A stretch of 64,000 bases of DNA from Ursus arctos (taxonomy: Eukaryota; Chordata; Mammalia; Carnivora; Ursidae), in contig NW_026622997.1 in assembly GCF_023065955.2 (NCBI RefSeq), forward strand, positions 19,014,001 through 19,078,000, read 5' to 3'. The notes under the pieces were generated by a model. It worked only from the letters and a program-made list of their open reading frames with translations, was not told the origin of the DNA and made no database searches. The translations under genes and the position numbers were made by a program. Below are positions 1-11,946 of the stretch, in pieces (position 1 is the first letter of the stretch; every line of letters starts with the position of its first letter).

Positions 1-59
1 GTCATCACTGTGGGGGAGGAATCCGGTGATCTCGCTGTCTAGTCCTGCTCACTTGTCCT

Positions 60-175
60 TCAAGCTTTAAAAAGTGTGTGGCCCTCAGCTCCCTCAGATG
101 GGATCGTCCTCGTCTGTCTTTGTATCCCCAATGACTGGCAGAGTATCTAGTGTGTAATAAATATTTGCATGTTTT
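60..175 (+). mobile_element. L2-like LINE 3' end
   Basis: The sequence CTTTGTATCCCCAATGACTG, followed by a GGCAGAGTATCTAGTG-like segment and AATAAATATTTGCATG, resembles the 3' end shared by old L2 elements. It is degraded and the boundaries are approximate. Confidence 0.55.
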
Positions 176-1580
176 TGTCAATGTAATAAGCCAGTTCTAC
201 CAGTAGCCAGATAAGGTGTCAGGAAAGGAAATCTTCCTGGAGGAGTCCTTACGTTGGAGAAGCATGCTTTCCTGTTTAGAATTGTCCAGATCTCTCACCT
301 CTGCTTTATCATACCAGGAGGTAGGTGCCTGTGTGTGTCTGCGTGTCGTGCACATTTGAAGTATTACCCATAGTTCCTTGTTTTGCTTTAAAGCGTTAGG
401 AAAGAACAAACTTTTTTCGGTAGCGATAGAATTTTCTCGTCTCTCCTCCCCCTTCCTGTTTCTCCATCCTTCTTAGAGCTCTTTGGTTCTGTAAGTACTC
501 CCTGGGACCAAAAATGGGTTTAGGATGTAAGGAAGTTTCTCTTTTCACAGCAGGTTCCAGGGGCCTCAAACTAATACAATATCAGGTCACTGAATTTCCA
601 TCCACCGTGATTAATCTGTGATGCCCAGAGAACGGAAAATGCCTTCTTGCCCGAAAGCCCTGTGGTACTTCTTGTGGTGCCAACCTGAGGTTGACTACAC
701 GTTTTCTAGTCTCTTTAAAAATTTTTAAATCTTCAACCTGGTCATCTAATTCCGTGACAGTAAATATTCTCTGATAATGACGGGGATAACCCTCTCTGGC
801 ATTTTCTCCTGTTATCTCAAACTCACAGATTCTGCTTTTCCCCCGAGGTAGAAGGACCTAGCTTTTTGTGTTCTTGGAATTCAGTATTTGAAGAAAATTT
901 ATCTCAAGTTTAAATAGCACACAGGGCAACTTGACAGAAAGCATCCGTTATGTAGAATTAACAGGAATATTACTTGCTGTTGTCTGCCATGTATACAATG
1001 AAAGCGTGAGAACGTGAAAAAGGAACACAAAAGCCAGGTCTTCTTAAAATGAGTTTTTGTCCCGATGTTCCTGTGTGGTTTCAAACCTATTGCGAAATGA
1101 ACGGAGGCTGCTGGAGATGTTGCTTCTTTCGTAGGAAGTGCTGTTCTGTTGCATGTATAACCATATAATAGGCCAGGTGCTTTACTGAGTCAAGTAAATT
1201 GTTCTCTGAAACTGTAATTAAAAAAATACACAAAGCTCGCATTGGCTCTGATGGAGTAGGATATAAATCCATGTGGTGGTTATTGGTTATTAGCTTGAGG
1301 GAAGGCCACCTAGCCAGTAGCTGGTTATCTTGGGACCGTTCTCTCCAGGCCAGAGCCCGCCTTAGCTCCTTGCAAACTTTGAGTGAGGAGAATGAGTGAG
1401 GATGCTTCCAAGTAACCATGAGCACGATTCAGCCCAACGTGGTTTTGGGGGGCGGCGGGGTGGGCTGTGGTTACTTTGTGTTTAGCCTTTGATATGTTCA
1501 TTGATTTACACTCTTTAAGAAAAATGTTCAGATTCTGTCAATTTGGGACTCTTACAGGATGGGATTCTCAAAAGTTTTAA

Positions 1581-1637
1581 ATGTATCTGTATCTATCTAT
1601 ATATATCTATATGTAGATATAGATGTATAGATATTAT
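1581..1637. repeat. ATCT/TATA-rich microsatellite
   Basis: An imperfect TATC/TATA tandem tract with a mirrored AGATATAGATG half, followed by a T homopolymer at 1640-1650. Confidence 0.8.
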
Positions 1638-1901
1638 TGTTTTTTTTTTTCCCCTTCTCTGAGTCCTCCTTTCTCTGGAGCATAAGTTACAGATTTGTTC
1701 AGCCTGTTACTCTGCCCCCAAGAAATATGTTTGCCTCGCTATGACGCCTGCAGGCTATTGGTACATCGCGGGCCGTCATCTGCTTCTTGTTTCGGCAAAT
1801 GCCATTGTGGACTGTGGACTGGCACTTGGCCTTTCTGGAGTTTGTGTTTCATTCTTCCCTGTTGCGGGGATTTGAGCCGCCTTTGCCATCATTGCTCATG
1901 T

Positions 1902-1951
1902 CTCCCCTGTGCTCCTGGCTCCCCTGTGCTCCCGGCTCCCCTATACTCCAG
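1902..1951. repeat. 17-bp minisatellite, three copies
   Basis: Units begin at 1902, 1919 and 1936. The first two are CTCCCCTGTGCTCCTGG and CTCCCCTGTGCTCCCGG, differing at one base. The third is a diverged 16-base copy. Confidence 0.85.
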
Positions 1952-3076
1952 TCCCCTTGAGTGAGGCTGGAATGAGCAGAGCCGTTCTAGATCATCTGGA
2001 AGGGAGATCACCTGTTCCAGAGATGAGAAATCGAAGGCTAAGAGGGGGGACGCGGGTGCTGTGAGTCCTCACGAGGAGAAGGGCTTCTATGGTTTGGAAG
2101 GATTTAGGAACCAAAATGTATATTGATCTTTTCCATACAGCCAGACCGAACTGATGTGGCTCCTGAAAGATGCCCTCCGGCTGTGAGTTTGGGGCTGTTG
2201 GAAGCCAGAGGGGGGGAGGGTGTGGCAGGTACAGCCTTCCCTTTCTGCCCCAGACCTGCTTGCTGGGAGGTCTGGAAGGACAAGGCTTGCGTGCCCCACC
2301 TTTTGGGTTGCTGCCCCTGCTCCCCTGCCTTGGGTGTAAACAAGTGCGTTTCCGTGTTCTTCAGATTTTTTGGCTTAAGTCTCAGCTGAGCAGGACAGAC
2401 TTTTCTATTGGAGGACAGACATCAGCCCTCTCTGGTCTTCAATCACGAAGGTCTATCTTTTACCAGTCTTCTCCATTTGCCCAGATAGATACTTCTAAAT
2501 TCCGACTTAAACAAAAAAAAATTGGTATACAAGGAAGGATTTAAGACCGTCAGTATCATTTCTTCTTTCAAAGAGCAGCTTTATGAAATGAATATACTTA
2601 ACAGATGTCAGCTTGGATGGTGACACGGTGGCTTTTTCTAAAGCGGGTGGCTCTCCAGTGTGTTAATTCTTCATCTGGGAACACTGAAACTGCGAATGTT
2701 GAGGTGCCCTTCTAGTAGTGGCCACCAGCGGCACGCCAGTGGGAATGGACCCACTTCTCTTACTGAACAGAGCCAACAGGGCGACCATTCACAGGCACGC
2801 TTGGCTTAGGTAAGCAGGCCGGCCGTGCCGAGCAGTGCCCGTGTATTTTTGCTAAGCAAACTAGGACCTACAGTACACACGGCCCGAATAATACAGCCCC
2901 TTGTAGGGTGCTTCCTGTGAGAGTAGAACTTACCCAAAAACAAGGGAGACAAATCCAGAATTAAAATCACTTTGGACTGAGTCTGTTCTTCCTAAAATAT
3001 AAAGGAGATCTTTGACGGTGCCTCACCACTTAAACCAGCTCTCCTGGCCAGCGCTAGAGATGGAATGCCCGTAGAA

Positions 3077-3205
3077 CGTGGTGTGTATAATACAGAGCAC
3101 AGGCTTCAGAAGGAGGCAGATTGTCGCTTTGCATGTATGCTCGTGAAAGCTGCTTGACGCCGGAGCCTCCGGTCCCTTGTCTGATAGATGTGATAGAGAC
3201 AGCTC
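3077..3205 (+). mobile_element. MIR SINE fragment
   Basis: The start (GTGGTGTGTATAATACAGAG, then CACAGGCTTCAGAAGGAGGC) resembles the MIR head, and the rest decays into CCTCCGGTCCCTTGTCTG. It is old and diverged, and directly precedes a MER5A copy. Confidence 0.5.
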
Positions 3206-3210
3206 TAAGC

Positions 3211-3407
3211 TAGTGCTTCTCCAGCCTCAGCACGCGGGAGAAGCCTCTGGTGTACTTGCTCAAATGCAGCTTCCTGGGCCCCACCCCAGAGTTGCGATTC
3301 ACTAGGTCTGAAGTGAAGCCTGAGAATTTGCATTTCTGCTAGATTTCCAAGTGATTCTGATACTGTGGGTTGGAGGCTCGCCCTTGGGCAACCACTGCTC
3401 CAAGGAT
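3211..3407 (+). mobile_element. MER5A (hAT-Charlie non-autonomous DNA transposon)
   Basis: This is a nearly full-length copy of about 197 bp. It starts with a decayed terminal repeat TAGTGCTTCTCC, includes CTGGGCCCCACCCCAGAGTT and GAGAATTTGCATTTCTGCTA, and ends GGGCAACCACTG, the inverted match of the start. These are the diagnostic internal blocks of MER5A. Confidence 0.85.
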
Positions 3408-3692
3408 GGAACGCTAGGTACGATTGACAGCAGCGGTGCGTTAGTGTCTTCCGGTAAATAGACCTCTCCGGTCTGTGTGCATGGACAGCGACTGTCCCTG
3501 TGCTTGAGAATTCTTGGGGCCGGTTGGCCTTGATCGAGTAGATCAGGTAGGTTAGCTTTGCTCCCCAAATGCTTGATCTCACCAGAATATTCTCTTATTT
3601 CTACTGGATAGTTTCTGTGACTCCTTTAGGTAATAATGTAAATGAAGTCAGCTGATCACCCCCACCCCCACTTCGGTGTATGCTCTGTGATC

Positions 3693-3827
3693 GTCTTTTT
3701 TTTTTTTTTTAAATCAATTATTTATTTATTTATTTTTAAAGTAGGCTCTGTGCCCACCATGGGGCTTGAACTCATGACCCTGAGATCAAGAGCCACATGC
3801 GTTGTCGACTAAGCCAGCCAGGCGCCC
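3693..3827 (-). mobile_element. CanSINE, antisense, with target-site duplication
   Basis: A poly-T tract and (TTTA)n are followed by AAGTAGGCTCTGTGCCCACC and the reverse tRNA-derived head ending CCAGGCGCCCC. A perfect 10-bp duplication CTCTGTGATC flanks it at 3683-3692 and 3828-3837. It is the short, older CanSINE type lacking the CT-rich middle. Confidence 0.93.
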
Positions 3828-5604
3828 CTCTGTGATCATTTTGTTGTCCTCTGTTTTGGGTTCTTTGTGCAAACCCTTGCTCGGACCCGTGAGTGAAGTG
3901 TGGTATGAATTCAGCTATGTCTGCCCTCCTTCCTTCCTTCCTTCATAGATGTCAGGGTGTGTTGGCCTTCGTAGATCTTCTCGTGCCTACTGGAGAACAT
4001 GCCTTTTTGAAACCTTTTTCTTTATATGTCCCCAAATGTTTCCTTCCTGCTTGTTCATCTGTCTTGTGCAGGAACACAAGAGTAATAATGTCTTTCCTTC
4101 CCTTGCGGTTTATTTGAAATTATTTATAGACCAGTCACTGGCTGCGTGTCTCCTCCTCCCCACCCCCCACTTCTTTTCTCGGGTGTAATTTCACTTTAGA
4201 TCGTCACTTGTGTGCTGTATTCCTGACCTAAACACATGCCATCAGAGCGAGAGGATTTTCCTGCTGCAAACAGCTCCTCAAAGCAGACAATGCGATTTAA
4301 TCGTAGATTACCTTGGCAAGGGAGTGTCGTAATCTGGTTTGAATTTCCTGTCTATAAGATGATTCCCAGCCTACTGTAGGTTACAGTAGGTGATGCTCCC
4401 TTTGGCCAGGTAGACGCACTCAACAACCCACCATACCACTGGCACAGTATGGGTTGGGGGTGTTTTCCACTATTTCTGGGCCATAGGAAAGAAAACGTGC
4501 AGACAATACTACATGCCAGGTTATGTCTTCTTCACTTTCTACTCCGTATTCATGGACGGCATTTGGGCTGATAGCCAGACCGTGCAATATCCATCACGTC
4601 CCTGGTTTTAGGATTCTTCCAGGCCTGAGAGTCTTTCCCATAGTCCTTTCCAGGGTGCGCTTGTGTTTGCGTGTGGGAGAGCGGGGTGGAGGTGGAATGG
4701 AGGTGAGGCTATGTACGTACGTATGTGCTGATGTACCTCTCATTCCTTCCCTGGCTTCACACAGTTCACCTTGCACCAGATTTAATTTAATTTATACCCA
4801 GCGGGGGACTCTACCCGTAAAACACACGCCTCCGTAAGTCTGTCTCCACCTTTCTCTGTGTGCCTAACAGCCTCCGTGTTTTACGAATCAAGTTCCGTTT
4901 TAGACCAAGAAAAGGAGAGAGGACACTAAATAACATCCTGGCTGTCCCTCGGTGCGTAGAATTCATGCTTCTAGTCGTGTGTGCTGTGAAGGGCGATGCT
5001 GTATACTGATCAACATTTTCTCAGTGGCTTATCTTTTAAAAAGGAATTTGTTGGATTTTTAGCCTATGGGGTTTTTAAAGGGGTAGTGGTACCTCCCAGA
5101 GAGTGTTGCACAGAGATTGGGATGGAACCTGTTCCCTTAAGGACATGCTGGGGGGAGAGAGATTTTCACAAAATTCTTGCAAGGGCAAATAGGGTCAGCT
5201 CTCATCTGTGTTTATTTGAACCACTGTCTGGAATGGATGGGAATGTATTGGTTTACCATTGCCATGGCAACAGTTGCTAACCCCTCCCCCGGCAGGGTGT
5301 CCCATGACAGGAAACCAACCCATTCATTTATCCAAGTGACTCAAAATTCCATTGTGTGAATTCCATGGGCTGTTAATGGCAGTGTTTTGATAGAATGTCA
5401 TTGTGTGTTCTCAAATAGTATTCAGTAGTAGCTTAATGCTGCTCTGGTCATCAGATAGATAGCTATTTTGAGCCACTGTTTCCCTCCCGTCTAGTGGGGG
5501 AGGGGAGGTATGAGAAGATGGTCAACAGTGGAATAGGATTTTTCAGCTTTCTTTCTGTCTAGGACCTAGAAGGAGTCTTCCTCTGCTGGGACATTTCTTT
5601 GAAT

Positions 5605-5816
5605 ACTCTCTCTCTCTCTCTCTCTCTTTTTTTTTTTTTCATTAAGATTTTATTTATTTGAGAGGGAGAGCACAAGGAGGGGGAGGGGCAGGGGGAGAGG
5701 GAGAAGCAGACTACTGTATTGAGCAGGGAGCCTGATGCAGGACTCATTCCCAGGACCCTGGGATCACAACCTGAGCCGAAGGCAGACGCTCAACAGACTT
5801 AGCCAGCCAGGCGCCC
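5605..5816 (-). mobile_element. CanSINE, antisense, with 13-bp target-site duplication
   Basis: A (CT)n run and T homopolymer lead into AAGATTTTATTTATTTGAGA, the CT-rich body on the opposite strand, and the head ending GCCAGCCAGGCGCCCC. The duplication CATTTCTTTGAAT is perfect at 5592-5604 and 5817-5829, so the insertion is fairly young. Confidence 0.95.
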
Positions 5817-5888
5817 CATTTCTTTGAATTCTTGTGGTTGGTCTTAATTCATGAAATTTTTACTTCTTACTTCAAATAGATCTGGATT

Positions 5889-6103
5889 TGTTTTTTGTTG
5901 TTGTTGTTTATTTTTAAAGATGATTTATTTTAACGAGCGAGGAGGGGGTTGCAGAGGGAGAGGGAGAGGGAGAGAGAATTCCAAGCTGACTTCATGCCCA
6001 GAGCAAAGTGCAGCCTGGGGCTTGATCTCCCAACCCTGAGATCAAGACCTGAGCTGAAGTCAAGAGTCCGACGCTTAACCAACTGAGCCACCCAGGCGGC
6101 CCC
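5889..6103 (-). mobile_element. CanSINE, antisense
   Basis: TTTTAAAGATGATTTATTTT, a GAGAGGGAGAGG-type body, and a head ending TGAGCCACCCAGGCGGCCCC. No clean target duplication is visible. It lies 60-70 bases downstream of the previous CanSINE in the same orientation. Confidence 0.9.
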
Positions 6104-6369
6104 TGCGCTTGTTTTAATAGAAAATGCTTTTAGTTACCACCAAGTGGAATCTTTAATTCTGGCTGGTTTTAGATTTCCTGGGTGTTGGGTTACATTCGAG
6201 TGTATGCACATATGTGTGTCTCCCTCACGGCTTCAGCTTTATTGACCTGTAGCATCATGTAAAGTTTAAGGTGCACGACCTGATGATTTGGTGTACGTAC
6301 ATGGTGAAATGATTGCCGTAATAAGGCTAGTTAACACACCCGTCACCTCACATAGTTCCTTTTGTGTGG

Positions 6370-6409
6370 GGTGTGTGTGTGTGTGTGTGTGTGTCTGTCT
6401 GTCTGTCTG
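6370..6409. repeat. (GT)n/(TCTG)n microsatellite
   Basis: About a dozen GT units followed by four TCTG units, inside the L1 fragment. Confidence 0.95.
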
Positions 6410-6540
6410 AAAGATTTTAAGATTCACACTCGGAGGCTTTTAAGTATACAATACAGCATTAGCTACAGCCCCCATGCTGTACATTATACCCCAGAACTCA
6501 CTCGTCAAGTGCAGGTTTATACCTTGTACACACTCCCTGT

Positions 6541-6569
6541 CTCCCTCTCTCTCTTCCCCTCCCTCTCTC

Positions 6570-6602
<33 letters not shown>
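6541..6602. repeat. (CT)n-rich low-complexity tract
   Basis: A pyrimidine-only stretch ending in a pure CT run at about 6580-6601, inside the L1 fragment. Confidence 0.95.
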
Positions 6603-8361
6603 ACATGCACACACAACCACCATTCTCCTCTGTTTCTAGAACTTTGGTTTTTCTTAGATTCCGCATATAAGTGAGGTCACTCTTTCTCTGTGACTTACAC
6701 TTAGGACGTGATTATCCATGTCCTATGTGGCAGGATTTCTTCCTTTTTTAGGGCTGAATAATATTCCACCGTGTATTTTGTGTACTGCGTTTTCTTTATG
6801 CATTCACCCCTCTGTGGACTCGTAGCTCATTTCCGTCGCTCGGCTCTCATTGTAAATAATGCTGCGGTGAGCCCAGGATGGCAGGTGTGTCTTTGACGTG
6901 GTGTTTCTATTTCCTTCGCTCTATGGCTGAAGGGGGATTGCTGGATGGTCTGGGAGTTCTCATTTTAACTTTTTGAGGATGCTCGTGTTCTCACAGCGGC
7001 TGCACCCATGTAAGTTCCCAGCACCAGTGCACAGGGTTCTTTCCTCCATGGCCTGGCCGGCACTTAGCTCTGGTTCTCAGCGTCGGTTTTTGCTGTCTGA
7101 TGTTTATATTCTGGGTGTTCACATTTGCTTGAAAGGAGTTCAGCTCACGGGAGAATGGGACTCTGGTGGACGGCCTTCCCCTGGTGTGTGGTGCTTTCTT
7201 CCTCAGGCCTGGCTTTAGGGTTGGGCTCTGTGGAGCTCGAGATGGACTTGTCCAGGCCAGCAGCGCCAGGCCCCCCTCCCCACCCCTCCTCTCCAGCCCC
7301 ATGGTTTTATGGTTTTATTGTTGAGCTAATCAGCATGGAAGCCCAGGGGTGTGAGATTGTCTTTGTCTGGAGTTGGCTTGGAGAAGAGGAGGCCAGGAAG
7401 GCATAAATTGTACCTTTCTTCCTGGAAGGTTCTTTTGTGGTGAGTGATTGCATTCCCAAACCTATTTCTATTTCCGAGGGAAGCTGTTGCAGGGGCTGGC
7501 AGGGAGTGGCGAAGTGCCGGGTCCCAGCCGGCTCCCTGGTGGAGCATAGGCCGTGTTTTATATTGTCCCACTGTGGGTAGAGGAGCCCGCACTTCACGAA
7601 ACCCGAGGCTTCGTGTTCAGACCCAGAAGGTGGCATTCGTCCATTATTTGTCCATTCCTTGCCGTCCAGCTCCATCATTCCATGGAATCTCTCTTTGCCT
7701 CCGTTCCCCTTTCAGACGCGCACACACACTTGTGCTTACATTCTGTGGTGGTGGGGGGTCCTCCCTTGGCCTCATTAGTTCCCAGGCTTGTCCTTCTCTC
7801 CTTTCTCCAAGAGGAAACCGCACGAACAGAGCAGGGATAATCTGAGCTTTCTGAGCTCATTTACAGTTTCACTGCTTATCAGTTTTGCCACTGAGTCAAG
7901 TTTCGTTTTGTGATTCCTAGCTCAAGTGTGTTGCTGTCTTTATAATCCTGGAACTGAGAGACCATGGCAGCTGAGAGCAAGAAGGTGTGACTTGCCCCGT
8001 GGCACCGGCGGCCGCCGTGATGTGCCCCCCCCTTACTGTTTGCAGTACTGACTTGTATCACAGTTTCTGTTTTTTAAAATGGTATGACAAAAAAGAAAAT
8101 AGTTATTTAAGCAAACAACCCTGTGAAGTTAGACTACTGTACCCCACATCTCCAACCAGGTGTCCATTTCAGAAAGTACTAGGTGACATCTGGGGTACCC
8201 AGATTTGTGTAAAATAGGCCAGCCCAACGGAGGTAACCTTGGACGGGAACGGTTGAAAGAATAAATTGGGAAAGTGAACCGGTTAGGGCCAGGGTCTTGG
8301 GGCCCTTTCTGGGTGTGAGGTTAGCGCTGCTCTCCGAGGGGATTTTGTGAGGGGGGTATGT

Positions 8362-8371
8362 GGGGGGGGGG
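8362..8371. repeat. G homopolymer
   Basis: Ten consecutive G bases in a G-rich context. It may be length-variable. Confidence 0.8.
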
Positions 8372-8812
8372 CAGGAAGGCGTAAGTGTCCAGCTGGAAAT
8401 GTGCTCCGACCAGGCTCAGTGACAGGTTGCTGGAGGTGGAGCCCCAGCCACCCTTCCCAGGACTGACGGATGGCCTGGAGTGTGGCGTTGGGCAGAGTAT
8501 TGACACAGTTCAAGATGGATGCGTCTTTGATCCAAGGGAGACCATTAGGGCATGTTTAGGCTGGTGGACTTGAGGAGACTCATTATAACACGACTGGTTC
8601 TGCACCCTGGCCCTCCGTGGCTGCCACCCGCCTCTTCACGAACACGGTTCTATTTGCCTGGTTTGCTGGCGTAGCGTTTTGCTGAAGCCAGCTGTGAGGA
8701 AGCAGCACGTCCTCGCGTTCGTTCATCAGTGGGTTGCAGAGGCGAGGAGGATGTCGCTGATTTCCAGGATGCCACCCTCTACTGTTGTTTCTGAACGTTT
8801 GGGAAGATGTGA

Positions 8813-8827
8813 CCCCCCCCCCCCCCC
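8813..8827. repeat. C homopolymer
   Basis: Fifteen consecutive C bases, with a second G run at about 8931-8940. Confidence 0.9.
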
Positions 8828-10928
8828 GCCATTATCCTACCCCCTCCTGCATCGTGTGGCCCCTGCCTGACCCCTCCCTTCCCAACAGTGCCCCTTGGGT
8901 CTCCCCTTTCCCTTAGAGGGGGCCTGCCTTGGGGGGGGGGTGTGCAGCATCGCTTAAAAAGAACAGTGAAGAAAGTTCCCTTGACATCAGTGCTTCGCCC
9001 ACTCAACTGAGATAGCTGGTTCTGGTTTTGGTTGGGTGGGGGGATGGGAGAACATGGGGCCATGGGCAAGCGATGTGCTTATAGGGACCCAGGACAAAAA
9101 TTAATTACTCTTAGTGTGGAAGCCGGGCTTGAGACTGTGGACTAAAACAATAAGATTTTGGAGGTTGGTCACTTCTGTTTAATCTTCCGGCTCGTAAACG
9201 TTGAGACTCCCTTGTGGGAGGTTTGCTTCAGTTGCGAGATGGTTCCCCTTCTCCCCCATTTATTCCTCCTCCCGCCCCCTCCCCCCACCCCCGGTTGTTT
9301 TCACATTCTATTAGGATCACGTAGAGCTTTTGAATTCTCACCCAATTCTTTCGCTCTTTGCTCTGCTCTCGGTCCTGCCGTACGGGGGAAAATGAGTGGG
9401 ACCAGGCAGCGTTGAAGCGTAGTGCCGCGTCTGTGGCTGCGGCCTTCTTTGTGGGAAAGCCACAGCTCTCGAGGCTCGATCACTTCCTGTTTGTAGACAA
9501 GGAAAATGGGCTCAAGCCTTCGGGATTACTGAAGGGCTTAATTGAACAGGAAGTCCTTCAGCCCTTGGGGGTTGCTGAAGTGTGGTGCATGCAGCTCCGG
9601 TGTTTATCTTGAGTCTTCTCTAACAGATTGGACTTCCGTTTGTTTCCTGGAACTAAATGGGGGTCGGAAATTGTCAGGGAGTTGAGATGCTCAGAGGGAA
9701 GTCGGCTAGTCTGTGGGCTTAACAGCATCGGGTGAGGGTGGGGGCTTGTTTGGATTCCTGCATTTTCCCAGTCTCACCGCCAGAAGTTTCCACTGCAGGC
9801 TTTGCTCAGAGCGATTTCTGTAGTATCCTGGCTAACACAAATAGGAGATCTCAGAAACGGAGCGATAAGTCACTCATCTTAGTAACAGCAGGGGTTTGTT
9901 GGTTAAATGGCTGTGAGAGAGATAAACATATTTGACAAGCTCCCCTGTGGTCAAAATGACATTCCTCTCTCGGAGGAACTTTCATTTTGTGCTGTAAGGG
10001 AGGGCTAGTCAGAAGACCTCCTCACTAGACCCTTCTGAGGGTTCATTTAGCCACGCACGGTGGGCGTGTTTGTCCCAGAGATGTTCGCTGTCTGCTTGTC
10101 GTTTGCTGTGGATTCTTTCCACTGAGTGCATTCACGGCATCGGGTAAAGGTCCCGGGGCTCATACCTGCAGAAGCAGACTGGGCCTGCTGGTGGGGAGGA
10201 GCCGGGGGGAGGACTTTCATACTGGAGAGCGGTACCTTACCTGAGGTCGAGGAAGGTTACTGACACTGTAATGAGATAAAATATCGTGAGTTCAGTTGTA
10301 AGATGTGATGAGTGCACCTCTCCCTGCCTCATTCCCCTTTACTTTTCTGGCTTAAGAGTCCCCTTGGTTTGGTGTGAGTCAGCAGATGACATTTGGAAAG
10401 ATGTTTCTGCTTCCCAGCCTGACATGTGGTTACCCTGCGCAGCCTTGAATATGGGTGGGGAATTAACATCTGGGCATTGTTAGGAAGGTGATTTTCCTGA
10501 TTTTCTTGCCTTTGACTCCCTTTGCCTTCTTTGTGTATGTGGTTTTTTGTTTTTTTTTTTTTAATTTTTTAAAATTCCAGTATAGTTAACATAATGTAGT
10601 ATTAGTTTCAGGTGTACAATTTAGTAATTTAACACTTCCCTATGTCACCTGGTGCTCATCACCGCAAGTGCCCTCCTTAATCCCCATCACCTGTTTCACC
10701 CATCCCCCACCCACTTCCCCTCTGGCAACCACCAGTTTGTTCTCTGTAGTTGAGAGTCAGTTTCTTGGGTGCCCAGGTGGCTTAGTTGGTTGAGTGGCTG
10801 GCTCTTGATTTCTGCTCAGGTCCTGATTTCAGGGTAGGGGTCGTGCCCAGCCGGGGAGTCTGCTTGAGATTCTCTCTCTGCCCCTCCCCCCTGCTTGTGC
10901 TTGCACACGTGAGCGCTCGTTCTCAAAT

Positions 10929-11127
10929 CTTTTTTTTTTTTTTTTTTAAAGATTTTATTTACTTGACAGAGAGGCAGCGAGAGAGGGAACAGAAGCAGGG
11001 GGAGTGGGAGAGGGAGAAGCAGGCTCCCCGCCAAGCAGGGAGCCCGATTCAGGGCTGGATCCCAGAACCCTGGGATCATGACCTGAGCCGAAGGCAGGCA
11101 CTTAACGACTGAGCCACCCAGGCGCCC
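10929..11127 (-). mobile_element. CanSINE, antisense, nested in a SINE tail
   Basis: Poly-T, AAAGATTTTATTTACTTGAC, the AAGCAGGGGGAGTGGGAGAG body, and the head ending CACCCAGGCGCCCC. It is flanked by CTCAAAT at 10922-10928 and 11128-11134, which is tail sequence of the host SINE. Confidence 0.93.
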
Positions 11128-11141
11128 CTCAAATAAATCTT

Positions 11142-11342
11142 TTTTTTTTTTTTTTTAAAGATTGATTTATTTATTAGACAGAGAGAGACAGCCAGCGAGA
11201 GAGGGAACACAAGCAGGGGGAGTGGGAGAGGAAGAAGCAGGCTCCCAGCGGAGGAGCCTGATGTGGGGCTCGATCCCACAACGCCGGGACCACGCCCTGA
11301 GCCAAAGGCAGACGCCCAACCGCTGTGCCACCAGGTGCCCCC
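11142..11342 (-). mobile_element. CanSINE, antisense, second insertion in the same SINE tail
   Basis: Poly-T, AAAGATTGATTTATTTATTA, GACAGCCAGCGAGAGAGGGA, then AACGCCGGGACCACGCCCTG and a head ending CACCAGGTGCCC. It is flanked by CTCAAATAAATCTT at 11128-11141 and 11343-11356. It belongs to the variant with GCCAGCGAGAGAGGGAACAC that recurs at 52244, 54440 and (forward) 56590. Confidence 0.93.
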
Positions 11343-11946
11343 CTCAAATAAATCTTTAATGAAAAAGAGTGTGTGTCTTTGTTTGCCTCTCTTTTTTCCC
11401 CTATGATTGTTTGTTTTGTTTCTTAAATTCCACTTATGAGTGAAATCATATGGTATTTGTCTTTCTCTGACTTATTTCACTTAGCATAATACTCTCTAGC
11501 TCCACCCATGTTGTCCCAAATGGCAAGACTTCTTTATCCATTCATCTATCGACAGTCTTTTGACTTCTTTGGATTGACACACTTTCCTTGTTTTTAGTGC
11601 AAATTTCCGTGCCACTGATGTGTCTCCTAGATTCATCGTGGCAGCTGTAGAGGTGCCAAGGAGACTGAGAGGCGTGGCCGAGTCTGGGAGTCCATGTGAG
11701 CCCCCCTTTACCAGTGTAAGAATTGAGTGCCATTACTCCAGGATCACAAAGCACAAACAGTAAATAGGAGGATACTTGCTACTCTTACATTCATTAGCCG
11801 CTAGCAGATTCTTTAATTATGATCATGGTTCCTGATCTTGAGGCAATTGTCATAAGAGCCTAGACCTCTTTCATGAATGTTTAAGAAGACTCTCTCTCTC
11901 TTTCACACACACACACACACAAATAAAACTTTTTTTTTTTTTTAAA

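Larger units (their letters stand above)
6232..7105 (-). mobile_element. L1 (mammalian M-type) 3' region, antisense
   Basis: The top strand reads as the reverse complement of an L1 3' end. Landmarks are GGTGCACGACCTGATGATTT, ATGGTGAAATGATTGCCGTA, AAGTATACAATACAGCATTA, the TAGATTCCGCATATAAGTGA block, GGCTGAATAATATTCCACCG and GGCTGCACCCATGTAAGTTC. It is heavily mutated and inert. Confidence 0.88.
10767..11362 (+). mobile_element. CanSINE, forward, split by two further CanSINEs in its tail
   Basis: The head GGGTGCCCAGGTGGCTTAGT and body run to about 10928. The remainder of its (AAATAAATCTT) tail appears at 11128-11141 and again at 11343-11362 because two antisense SINEs inserted there. It sits inside the L1 at 10543-11590. 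Confidence 0.88.
10543..11590 (-). mobile_element. L1 3' region, antisense, interrupted by three CanSINEs
   Basis: After a T-rich start, the top strand shows the carnivore L1 3' end in reverse: AGTTAACATAATGTAGTATT, TTAGTTTCAGGTGTACAATT and GTGCTCATCACCGCAAGTGC. The L1 stops at about 10766, where a forward CanSINE enters. It resumes after about 11365 with GTTTGCCTCTC, AAATTCCACTTATGAGTGAA, TTTCACTTAGCATAATACTC and CTCCACCCATGTTGTCCCAA, then fades near 11590. Confidence 0.9.

Noticed and set aside
2718..2736. CTCF-like TGGCCACCAGCGGCACG
   Set aside because: The left half fits well, but the GGGGGC core is broken at key positions, so it is much weaker than the sites at 32508 and 34609.
9510..9590. 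Imperfect inverted repeats around GAAGGGCTTAATT and CCTTCAGCCCTT
   Set aside because: The arms are only 7-8 bases with competing registers. This is within what chance gives in this much sequence.
10786..11359. Several overlapping frames with Ser/Leu/Pro- or Glu/Arg-rich repeats
   Set aside because: They are translations of CanSINE sequence (the CT-rich body gives repeated SLPLP or REREGE strings), not genes.
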